From Candidatus Parcubacteria bacterium (GTDB taxonomy: Bacteria > Patescibacteriota > Patescibacteriia > UBA1558 > GWA2-36-10): a DNA stretch of 28,235 nucleotides. This document shows, piece by piece, positions 7,986 through 14,031 of the stretch. Position 1 is the first letter of the stretch. The number at the start of each line of letters is the position of its first letter. Made by a program: the position numbers and the translations under genes. The stretch lies in the NCBI GenBank assembly GCA_003599205.1, contig QZJA01000027.1:1-28235 (forward strand), in the 5' to 3' direction. The notes below the pieces were generated by a model. The model did no database searches, was not told the origin of the DNA, and worked only from the letters and a program-made list of their open reading frames with translations.

Positions 7986-8717
7986 TTAGTTTTTGACAAA
8001 AATCATGCCAAAGTGGTATTGTCCAGCCTTAAATTCTTTTTGTAGGCTAAGCTCTAGTTGACCAGCATATTCAAGCAGTCTGCTTGGTGATACTTGCATA
8101 TTGGAGGGTGGTGTAAAAGCGGGCTTGGTATTATCCCAATCAATGACAAGTAGCTTACCGTTTTTTTTCAGCAGGCGGCTGGCTTCGGCCATGATTTCAT
8201 AATGTTTAGTGGATTGAAACAGAGTGTTGACCAAGAGAGCAAAATCCAGAGACATTTCATTTATTTTTGTTGCGCCAATCATCTCTAGATTGCTCCAAAC
8301 AGTCTTTATATTGTATAAGCCAGACATTCTGGCTTTGGATTCTATTTCCGATAGTGTGTTTTTTAAAATATCGACAGCATAAACCTGTCCTTGATCACCG
8401 ACCAAGCGAGCTGCTTGGATAACAAACATACCGCCACCAGCACCCAGATCGGCAACTACCGAGCCAATGCTTAGACCCAAAATATCTTTGAGGATAGTGT
8501 AGGCATTTAGCAGTTCGCTTTTGCCATAAGTTTGTTCTTGGTTAGCGGCCGGAGTTTTTGGTCTTTGTAAAAATTCAGCATCGACAGTATTTGCTTTATC
8601 AGGAGATATGCCTTCGTTGGCTATTTGATTTACGCTCAAAGGCAAATCGCCGGCCATATTTTGGCTTGTTGTTTGTTGACCCTGATTGTTTTTGGTATTG
8701 CTATTTTCTTCAGCCAT
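7986..8717 (-). CDS. Class I SAM-dependent methyltransferase
   Basis: This 243-aa protein has a Rossmann methyltransferase core from about residue 65. Motif I is VVADLGAGGGMF (87-98), motif II is VYAVDI (112-117), and later strands include LDFALLVNTLF and KLLVIDW. The order and the Gly-rich loop resemble the UbiE/Methyltransf_11/25 group, but the substrate (lipid, quinone, protein or RNA) cannot be read. The first 60 residues are Gln/Asn-rich and probably disordered, which is unusual for the family. The start follows an extended -10 promoter (TGTTATAAT, near 8740-8748 on the minus strand). It is divergent from the lipid operon at 8829, which may hint at a lipid substrate, but this is weak. 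Confidence 0.8.
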   Translation of the reverse strand: MAEENSNTKNNQGQQTTSQNMAGDLPLSVNQIANEGISPDKANTVDAEFLQRPKTPAANQEQTYGKSELLNAYTILKDILGLSIGSVVADLGAGGGMFVIQAARLVGDQGQVYAVDILKNTLSEIESKARMSGLYNIKTVWSNLEMIGATKINEMSLDFALLVNTLFQSTKHYEIMAEASRLLKKNGKLLVIDWDNTKPAFTPPSNMQVSPSRLLEYAGQLELSLQKEFKAGQYHFGMIFVKN

Positions 8718-8778
8718 AGGTTTATTTTATTGTATTTATATTATAACAGAAATAAGAATATTAGCCTAGCTGGTTTAG

Positions 8779-8807
8779 TTGAATTATCGTAAAAAAAAAG
8801 GTACTAT
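8779..8807 (+). promoter_or_regulatory. Candidate promoter of the lipid/glmS operon
   Basis: TTGAAT (8779-8784), a 17-bp spacer and TACTAT (8802-8807), about 21 bp before ATG8829. Confidence 0.5.
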
Positions 8808-8828
8808 TAAGCTAATAATAACTTATCT

Positions 8829-9476
8829 ATGGCTGATGTATCGGACATCGATAAATATTTAAATGACTACTCTCAAACAGAGCAGTCATATTACAATAAG
8901 GTCAGAGATTGGCGCGATGGTATTTTCTTGCCCGTAGCTCGTTTTTTCAATCGTATCGGAGTATCGGCCAATCAACTTAGTTTTTTTGGTCTGCTTGTTT
9001 TAGCGGGTTTTGTTTATTACATAGTCGATCGTCCTTATTTGGCATCAATTTTTTTACTACTACATCTTCTTTTGGATGGTATTGATGGCACAGTGGCTCG
9101 AGTCAACAAAAAAGATGATATGTCAGGTGCAGTGGTTGATACGGTAGTAGATCATACGGGAATTTTTATTGTTGTTTTGTCTTTAGGATTTTTTGGCTTG
9201 ATAGATTCTAACATTGGGTTGGTTTATATCTATTTTTATACAGTTATGGTTTTTTTAGTTATTGTCCGCTATCTGTTGAAAATTCCCGTTCGTTTGGTAG
9301 TGCGAAGCAAAGCTTTGGTTTATGGATTTTATATACTTTGGGCATTTACTGGTATAAATTATTTGAACGTTGCTCTTTTGATATTTTCTATTTTACTTAT
9401 TTGGGTGACCTTGGTCAGTTTTTTTAAAGTAAAAGACCGGCTAAAAGGTAAGCGAGGAGGCATAAAAGATTTTTAA
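8829..9476 (+). CDS. CDP-alcohol phosphatidyltransferase family protein
   Basis: This 215-aa integral membrane enzyme carries the complete CDP-alcohol phosphotransferase motif: D83-x2-D86-G87-x2-A90-R91-x8-G100-x3-D104-x3-D108. The four Asp bind the metal and displace CMP from a CDP-lipid, joining it to an alcohol head group. About six membrane helices are evident; a soluble stretch of about 40 residues precedes them. Its stop codon abuts the ATG of the CDP-archaeol-synthase-like gene, which would supply a CDP-activated lipid. The pair therefore looks like two successive steps of polar-lipid synthesis. The head group (glycerol phosphate, inositol phosphate, serine) cannot be told from the motif. 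Confidence 0.9.
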   Translation: MADVSDIDKYLNDYSQTEQSYYNKVRDWRDGIFLPVARFFNRIGVSANQLSFFGLLVLAGFVYYIVDRPYLASIFLLLHLLLDGIDGTVARVNKKDDMSGAVVDTVVDHTGIFIVVLSLGFFGLIDSNIGLVYIYFYTVMVFLVIVRYLLKIPVRLVVRSKALVYGFYILWAFTGINYLNVALLIFSILLIWVTLVSFFKVKDRLKGKRGGIKDF

Positions 9477-10010
9477 ATGTGGCTTTATTTTTTAAAAATA
9501 TTTTGGTTATTTTTTCCCGCTGGTTTTGCCAACATGGCTCCGGTGCTGTTTAAGTGGGTGCCATTTTCCACGCCAATAGATTTTAATAAAAAAATAAAAG
9601 GTAAGCCAATCTTTGGCCCCCATAAAACTTATCGGGGATTTATCTTTGGTTTTTTGGCGGCGGTTGCCTTTATTTATCTGCAACGAGCTCTAGCGCCGAG
9701 CATGCCCAATGTCGTGATGATAGATTATAAGAGCATCAATATCTGGTTGTTGGGTTTTCTTTTTGGTTTTGGTGCTTTGTTTGGTGATTTGGTTAGTAGT
9801 TTTTTTAAGCGTCGTTTGGATATTGCTCCTGGCAAATCCTGGGTGCCGCTTGATCAGATAGACTGGATACTGGGAGCACTTATTTTTTCCGCTTTTTATA
9901 TTAAGGTAGATTGGCTAATGGCCGTGACGGCAATATTTTTATCTTTTATTTTCCATCCTTTATTTAATTACGTAGCTTATATTTTAAGAATAAAAAAGAA
10001 CAAATTTTAA
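9477..10010 (+). CDS. carS: CDP-archaeol synthase (CarS/DUF46) family protein
   Basis: This 177-aa membrane protein matches the CarS family, which in archaea transfers CMP from CTP to unsaturated archaetidic acid to give CDP-archaeol. Family signatures are visible: GKPIFGPHKTYRGFIFG (42-58) and, after a Gly-rich helix, GALFGDLVSSFFKRRLD (99-115) and LDQIDWILGA (125-134). D104, K111-R113, D126 and D129 are the likely substrate and metal contacts. Five hydrophobic helices are seen, as in archaeal CarS. It begins in the base after the previous stop and ends one base before glmS starts, so translation is coupled. In a bacterial genome the real substrate may be archaeal-type ether lipid or ordinary phosphatidic acid; sequence alone does not decide. 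Confidence 0.87.
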   Translation: MWLYFLKIFWLFFPAGFANMAPVLFKWVPFSTPIDFNKKIKGKPIFGPHKTYRGFIFGFLAAVAFIYLQRALAPSMPNVVMIDYKSINIWLLGFLFGFGALFGDLVSSFFKRRLDIAPGKSWVPLDQIDWILGALIFSAFYIKVDWLMAVTAIFLSFIFHPLFNYVAYILRIKKNKF

Positions 10011-10011
10011 T

Positions 10012-11811
10012 ATGTGTGGAATAATTGGTTATATTGGTCAGAAAAAAATCAGTCCAATACTGATAGATGGTTTGAGGAAATTGGAATACCGCGGTTATGA
10101 TAGCGCTGGTATTTGTGTTTTGTCTCAAGGCGAATTGAAGACTATAAAAAGGATGGGCAAACTGGAAGAATTAGCCGCGTCGCCGGAAGTAGCGAAATTA
10201 GACGGAGCAATTGGTATCGCCCACACTCGCTGGGCTACTCATGGCGAGCCTAGTGAAAAAAATGCTCATCCACATCTGGATTGTCAGGGGAATATCGCTA
10301 TTGTGCACAATGGTATTATTGAAAATTATCAGGTGTTACGTGATCTCTTGCTAAAAGAGGGGCACAAAATAAGCTCAGAAACTGATTCAGAAGTTTTAGC
10401 TCACTTGGTAGAAAAGTTTTATCAAGGTGATCTTTTGCAAGCAGTAAAAGAAACCTTGCTTTTGGTCAGAGGCGCTTATGGTTTGGCTGCTATTCATAAA
10501 AATCACGAACAAATTATCGTAGCGCGCAAAGGTTCACCGCTGGTTTTGGGCCTAGGAGAAAATGAAATGTTTATTGCTTCTGATGTGCCGGCGATTTTAG
10601 AACATACCAAAAAAGTAGTTTACTTAAATGATGACGAGATTGCTATAGTGGGGCAAACTGATTATCAAATTACCAACCTAGAGGGCAAAGAAATAGACAA
10701 AAAAGTTGAGGAGATAAAATGGACAGTTGAACAGATGGAAAAGAAGGGCTATAAACATTTCATGCTCAAAGAAATTTTTGAGCAATCAGAAGCTATAGCC
10801 AATACTTTGCGCGGTCGCATCAAAGATGGTCAGGTTAAACTCAGTATAGACTTTGATGTCAAAAAAATAAAAAGGATAATTATTACAGCTTGCGGCACTA
10901 GCTGGCATTCGGGGCTAATCGCTAAATACCTACTGGAGTCTATTGCTGAGGTTTCTACTGAAGTTGATTATGCTTCGGAATTTAGATACCGCAGTCCTAT
11001 GGTTGGCTATAGTGACATGGCCATAGTGATTTCTCAGTCAGGAGAGACAGCTGATACCTTGGCCGCACTCAGGGAGGCCAAAGAAAGAGGCGCTAAAAGT
11101 TTGGGAATTATCAATGTGGTTGGTTCTACAATTTCTCGCGAAGTTGACTCTGGTATTTATCTTCATGTTGGTCCGGAGATCGGTGTAGCTAGCACCAAAG
11201 CTTTTACTTCCCAAGTGGTAGCTTTGTTACTACTAACTTTGTATATCAGGCAGCAAAAAGGTATGTCTTTAGATAAAGATTTATTGAGAGATTTATCAGA
11301 TATTCCTGAGAAAATAGACCAAGCCTTGCATCGGGCTGAAGAAATAAAAAAAATTGCCGAGCAGTTTAAGGACAGTAAAAATTTTCTTTATCTTGGGCGG
11401 GGTCTGAATTTCCCGGTAGCTTTGGAAGGAGCACTTAAACTCAAAGAAATTTCTTATATTCATGCCGAGGGCTATCCAGCCGCCGAGATCAAGCATGGTC
11501 CGATTGCTTTGATAGACCAAAATATGCCAGTAGTTTTTATTGCCACCAAAAATAATTTGTCAGAAAAAATTATCAGCAATATGCAGGAGGTCAAGGCTCG
11601 CCGAGGGATAGTGATTGCTCTGGTGAGCGATAGTGAAGAGAAGGTAGAACAGATTGCTGATTATATTATCAAGGTGCCAGAGACAAAAGACGAGTTGTCA
11701 CCGATTGTCAATTCCATTCCTTTGCAACTCTTGGCTTATTATATTGCCGACCTTAAAGGTTTAGACGTGGACAAACCACGTAACTTAGCTAAAAGTGTAA
11801 CCGTAGAATAA
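10012..11811 (+). CDS. glmS: Glutamine--fructose-6-phosphate aminotransferase (isomerizing)
   Basis: This 599-aa enzyme makes glucosamine-6-phosphate from fructose-6-phosphate and glutamine, the entry step to peptidoglycan and amino-sugar precursors. The N-terminal glutaminase domain starts with the nucleophile Cys2 (MCGIIGYIG), exposed after Met removal; THGEPSEKNAHPH is the conserved loop. Two SIS sugar-binding domains follow, with ITACGTSWHSG and SQSGETADTLAAL, then LGRGLNFPVALEGALKLKE. The C-terminus LAKSVTVE is the conserved tail that closes the active site. Length is normal. It is translationally packed behind carS. No glmS ribozyme is present, as expected for an internal operon gene. 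Confidence 0.96.
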   Translation: MCGIIGYIGQKKISPILIDGLRKLEYRGYDSAGICVLSQGELKTIKRMGKLEELAASPEVAKLDGAIGIAHTRWATHGEPSEKNAHPHLDCQGNIAIVHNGIIENYQVLRDLLLKEGHKISSETDSEVLAHLVEKFYQGDLLQAVKETLLLVRGAYGLAAIHKNHEQIIVARKGSPLVLGLGENEMFIASDVPAILEHTKKVVYLNDDEIAIVGQTDYQITNLEGKEIDKKVEEIKWTVEQMEKKGYKHFMLKEIFEQSEAIANTLRGRIKDGQVKLSIDFDVKKIKRIIITACGTSWHSGLIAKYLLESIAEVSTEVDYASEFRYRSPMVGYSDMAIVISQSGETADTLAALREAKERGAKSLGIINVVGSTISREVDSGIYLHVGPEIGVASTKAFTSQVVALLLLTLYIRQQKGMSLDKDLLRDLSDIPEKIDQALHRAEEIKKIAEQFKDSKNFLYLGRGLNFPVALEGALKLKEISYIHAEGYPAAEIKHGPIALIDQNMPVVFIATKNNLSEKIISNMQEVKARRGIVIALVSDSEEKVEQIADYIIKVPETKDELSPIVNSIPLQLLAYYIADLKGLDVDKPRNLAKSVTVE

Positions 11812-11815
11812 TTTT

Positions 11816-12439
11816 ATGAAAATTTTTAAGTTTTTATTTTTGTCATTTTTCTTCTTAGCACCGTTTTCTGGACAAGCGGCAACTGATTCTTGCTTTTATT
11901 ATTTTTATGGTCAAGGTTGCCCTCATTGTACCGAGACTGCTCCAGTCATTGAAATGTTGGAGCAAAAATATCCCCATATTGAAGTCCACAAATTTGAAGT
12001 TTGGTACGATGAAGACAATAAAGTTTTGTTTGGAGAATTTTTGGCTAAATACAATATCGACCGTGGTGGTGTGCCAGCACTTTTTATGACTGATAAATAT
12101 TATATGGGTTCGGATCAGATAATAGATAATTTGGAAGATGATATTGTTTCTGGGCCAACTCATGTTTGTCCAGTTGTGACTGTCCCTTCAGAAACTAATC
12201 CTCCGACGGCAGACATGGCATCTAAAAATAATAACAGTGAGGTAAAGGCAGTTGAGCCGGAGTCGGTTAAAATAGAGCCAGTAGCCGAGACTTCAACTGA
12301 GGAGGTAAAAGATAATTGGCAAAGATTAGAAACAGAGCCCATTAATGCTAGTAATGATGATTCGACTAAAATTGTCAGTTACCTAAGTATTGGAGCTATA
12401 ATTATTGTTTTGCTTTGGCTGGGGTTACGTAAAAAATAG
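11816..12439 (+). CDS. Membrane-anchored thioredoxin-like protein with CPHC motif
   Basis: This 207-aa protein has a signal peptide (residues 1-22, cleavage near GQAA), an extracytoplasmic thioredoxin-fold domain with the redox motif CPHC (35-38), and a Ser/Thr/Glu-rich linker (about 125-180). A C-terminal membrane helix (about 184-204) ends in RKK, so it is tethered outside the membrane. C26 lies just before the fold. The domain closely resembles the N-terminal domain of the DsbD-like protein at 16091 (both have a GCPHC motif, a downstream GVP and YFMG or YYMG). It is probably a thiol:disulfide exchange protein for exported proteins such as the cysteine-rich pilin. Last gene of the lipid/glmS operon, starting 4 bp after glmS. 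Confidence 0.82.
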   Translation: MKIFKFLFLSFFFLAPFSGQAATDSCFYYFYGQGCPHCTETAPVIEMLEQKYPHIEVHKFEVWYDEDNKVLFGEFLAKYNIDRGGVPALFMTDKYYMGSDQIIDNLEDDIVSGPTHVCPVVTVPSETNPPTADMASKNNNSEVKAVEPESVKIEPVAETSTEEVKDNWQRLETEPINASNDDSTKIVSYLSIGAIIIVLLWLGLRKK

Positions 12440-12451
12440 GGCAATTTATCC

Positions 12452-12480
12452 TTGACGTTTTGCCATTTTTGTTGTATTAT
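12452..12480 (+). promoter_or_regulatory. Promoter of the rearranged tRNA-Glu locus
   Basis: TTGACG (12452-12457), a 17-bp spacer and TATTAT (12475-12480). Predicted start is near 12487, about 12 nt before the truncated tRNA copy, the usual geometry of a tRNA promoter. It would transcribe the relic, the palindrome, the nuclease gene and the intact tRNA-Glu. Confidence 0.75.
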
Positions 12481-12490
12481 ACTCACGTTC

Positions 12491-12560
12491 TTAACCCTGG
12501 CCCCATCGTCTAGCCCGCCTCGACTCGCGGAGCTCGTCGACGCGAGGCGGGTGGTTAGGA
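12491..12560 (+). pseudogene. Truncated copy of the tRNA-Glu 5' part, split by a palindrome
   Basis: Positions 12491-12513 (starting TTAACCCTGG, ending GTCTAG) are identical to 12825-12847, which is the 5' flank and first 15 nt of tRNA-Glu. A 38-bp palindrome follows, then TGGTTAGGA (12552-12560), identical to 12848-12856. Without the palindrome the copy is a continuous 32-bp match. The rest of the tRNA is missing, so no functional tRNA can form here. It sits at the correct distance from the promoter, which suggests this is the original 5' end of the locus. Confidence 0.9.
12514..12551 (+). repeat. GC-rich 38-bp palindromic element in the tRNA relic
   Basis: The arms CCCGCCTCG (12514-12522) and CGAGGCGGG (12543-12551) pair perfectly. 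Inside them TCG/CGA and a central GAGCTC also pair, separated by two 2-nt mismatches. It is far richer in G+C than its surroundings and sits exactly between the halves of the D-loop sequence, with no target-site duplication. It could be a REP-like or Rickettsia-palindrome-like mobile sequence. I see no second copy in this window. Confidence 0.85.
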
Positions 12561-12580
12561 TAAGTTTAGAAGAGCGATTT

Positions 12581-12847
12581 ATGTATATTGTCTATTGGCT
12601 TATTGCTGAAAATAGGTTTAAAACCTATTTGGGGTTTACTAGTGATTTAGAAAATAGATTAAAGAAGCACCGGACTAAGCAGGTAAAATCCACCAAAGAT
12701 TTTGGTGAATTTAAGTGTTTTATTATAGAAAAGGCAATTAATATAGTACAAGCAAGGAAAAGAGAAAAATATTGGAAATCTTGTATCGGCAGAAAGAAAT
12801 TAGAGAAGGTTTTTAAAAAATATTTTAACCCTGGCCCCATCGTCTAG
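12581..12847 (+). CDS. Single-domain GIY-YIG nuclease inserted at tRNA-Glu
   Basis: This 88-aa protein is a minimal GIY-YIG nuclease of the UPF0213/YhbQ-like type. The GIY-equivalent is IVY (3-5) and the YIG-equivalent is YLG (16-18). Catalytic-type residues are Y5, Y16, R26, H30 and E62 (in KREKYWKS). ATG12581 gives the family N-terminus MYIVYWL; the frame is open upstream to 12452, but that part is tRNA relic and palindrome. The last residues NPGPIV and the TAG stop are encoded by the tRNA-Glu 5' flank and the first 15 nt of the tRNA. No Shine-Dalgarno sequence is seen. Position between a broken and an intact copy of the tRNA start suggests a homing-type element. Alternatives: a DNA-repair nuclease that only happens to sit here. 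Confidence 0.85.
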   Translation: MYIVYWLIAENRFKTYLGFTSDLENRLKKHRTKQVKSTKDFGEFKCFIIEKAINIVQARKREKYWKSCIGRKKLEKVFKKYFNPGPIV

Positions 12848-12856
12848 TGGTTAGGA
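12825..12856 (+). repeat. Downstream copy of the 32-bp direct repeat
   Basis: This copy matches 12491-12513 plus 12552-12560. The period between the copies is 334 bp at the 5' part. Recombination between them would remove the nuclease unit and restore one tRNA-Glu behind the promoter at 12452. Confidence 0.88.
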
Positions 12857-12907
12857 CATCAGGTTTTCATCCTGGCAAGCGGGGTTCGATTCCCCGTGGG
12901 GTCACCA
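12833..12907 (+). tRNA. tRNA-Glu (anticodon TTC)
   Basis: The acceptor stem GGCCCCA (12833-12839) pairs with TGGGGTC (12897-12903), with one G-U pair. The discriminator is A12904 and CCA is encoded (12905-12907). The anticodon loop TTTTCAT gives TTC. The T-arm GCGGGGTTCGATTCCCCG is intact. The first 15 nt also encode the C-terminus and stop of the GIY-YIG protein. It has no promoter of its own just upstream, so it depends on transcription through the nuclease gene. Confidence 0.95.
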
Positions 12908-12912
12908 AAAGC

Positions 12913-12939
12913 GACTTATCATTCTGATGAGTCTTTTTT
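12913..12939 (+). terminator. Terminator of the tRNA-Glu locus
   Basis: GACTTATCA (12913-12921) pairs with TGATGAGTC (12925-12933), with one G-U pair, and is followed by TTTTTT. Confidence 0.85.
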
Positions 12940-12956
12940 GTTTTCTTTTGTTACCA

Positions 12957-12985
12957 TTGACATTTGTCTAAAATCATGCTATTAT
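12957..12985 (+). promoter_or_regulatory. Promoter of the cold-shock gene
   Basis: TTGACA (12957-12962), a 17-bp spacer and TATTAT (12980-12985). Predicted start is near 12992, giving a leader of about 97 nt that opens with the hairpin GAACAAT/ATTGTTC (12992-12998/13003-13009). Confidence 0.75.
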
Positions 12986-13088
12986 GTTGACGAACAATCT
13001 TTATTGTTCAAGAGTATAGTAAGTGGAGAAATAAAGTCGAATCTCAACGCTTCTATATGTTAATTCAATTTTATTTTTACATTCTATT

Positions 13089-13286
13089 ATGCAAGGAACA
13101 ATCAAAAAATTGACTGACAAAAACTTTGGTTTTATCACTACATCAGATAGTGACAAAGATTTATTCTTTCACGCCAATGAGTTAGTTGATGTAAGATTTG
13201 AAGATCTAAGAGAAGGTGATGCTGTTAATTTTGAAGTGTCTGACACTCCAAAAGGTCCAGCTGCTACCAAGGTTTCAAAAGCCTAA
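13089..13286 (+). CDS. csp: Cold-shock domain protein
   Basis: This 65-aa single-domain OB-fold protein binds single-stranded RNA and DNA and melts mRNA structure. RNP1 is NFGFIT (13-18) and RNP2 is DLFFHA (24-29), as in CspA-type proteins. A Lys/Thr/Asp-rich N-terminal strand and the C-terminal GPAATKV are also typical. The start has no Shine-Dalgarno sequence. The long leader with a 5'-terminal hairpin recalls leaders of cold-shock mRNAs, where structure controls stability and translation. It is monocistronic. Confidence 0.92.
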   Translation: MQGTIKKLTDKNFGFITTSDSDKDLFFHANELVDVRFEDLREGDAVNFEVSDTPKGPAATKVSKA

Positions 13287-13310
13287 ATTTTTTCAAATTT
13301 CAAAAACAAA

Positions 13311-13342
13311 AAATCACCGAGCCTAGCTTGGTGATTTTTTAT
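13311..13342. terminator. Bidirectional terminator between csp and the nitroreductase gene
   Basis: A 12-bp stem AAATCACCGAGC (13311-13322) with GCTTGGTGATTT (13326-13337), containing one G-U pair, has a 3-nt loop. T-runs lie on both sides, serving both convergent genes. Confidence 0.9.
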
Positions 13343-13350
13343 TGTTTTAT

Positions 13351-13974
13351 TTATATATGAGTGAATAGGTCTTTATCAGAGAATCTTGTTTTTTCATTTT
13401 TTGGTCCTAGCTTGCGGTGGCCTAGCGCCAGTATCACAGTAGAATTCAAATTGTCAGGCAAATCAAGTATTCTATCAACTGCTTCTTTACTGAATCCTTC
13501 CATAGGGCAAGAATCAATTTGCAGTTCAGCACAAGCCGCCATGCCAAAGCTAAGGGCAATATAACATTGTTTTTGCGCCCAGCAAATGAATTCATCTTTT
13601 GATTTTTTTTGGATAGAGCCTTTTCTGATTAATCGTCCTGGTTCTAGTTTAACTTTTTCCATTTTGTCACCATGAGCAACCAATTCAACATATTCATCTA
13701 CTCTTTTTCGCATATCGTCCTTGTCGATGCGGGCGCAGAAAACCAAAAGGTATGAGGCAGTGTCAAACTGTTTTTGTAAGAAACCATTAGCCTTGATATC
13801 TTTTTTTAATTTCATATCTTCTATCACATAGACATGAAAAGGTTGCAATCCGTATGAGCTAGGAGCTAGACGGATAGCCTCTAATACTTTTCCCAAATCG
13901 TCAGCTGACACTGGCTTAGTAATATCAAATTCTTTGGTAGCAAAGCGCCAATTTAGGTTAGCCAAAAATCCCAT
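13351..13974 (-). CDS. Nitroreductase-family FMN oxidoreductase
   Basis: This 207-aa protein of the NfsB/NAD(P)H-flavin oxidoreductase family probably uses FMN and NAD(P)H to reduce quinones, nitro compounds or flavins. FMN-contact segments are visible: NWRFATKEF (8-16) and LAPSSYGLQPFHV (36-48), where the family usually has SP.S.n.QPw. The C-terminal ALGHRK is the phosphate loop. QIDSCPMEGF matches the conserved D.cP.eGF segment. It is convergent with csp and behind the AsxRS-like gene, 57 bp away, so it may be the second gene of that unit. The natural substrate is unknown. Confidence 0.88.
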   Translation of the reverse strand: MGFLANLNWRFATKEFDITKPVSADDLGKVLEAIRLAPSSYGLQPFHVYVIEDMKLKKDIKANGFLQKQFDTASYLLVFCARIDKDDMRKRVDEYVELVAHGDKMEKVKLEPGRLIRKGSIQKKSKDEFICWAQKQCYIALSFGMAACAELQIDSCPMEGFSKEAVDRILDLPDNLNSTVILALGHRKLGPKNEKTRFSDKDLFTHI

Positions 13975-14031
13975 ACTTATAGTTTAATTATTATGAGTCT
14001 ACTATAGCACAGATTTTTTTGGTGGTAAAAT

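Noticed and set aside
12452..12580. In-frame extension of the GIY-YIG reading frame upstream to ATG12452
   Set aside because: It translates promoter, tRNA relic and palindrome; the family N-terminus begins at ATG12581 and the extension starts at the promoter itself.
12491..12907. A tRNA-Glu interrupted by a group I intron
   Set aside because: The downstream tRNA is complete and the upstream copy has only its first part; splicing would not be needed and no intron core is seen.
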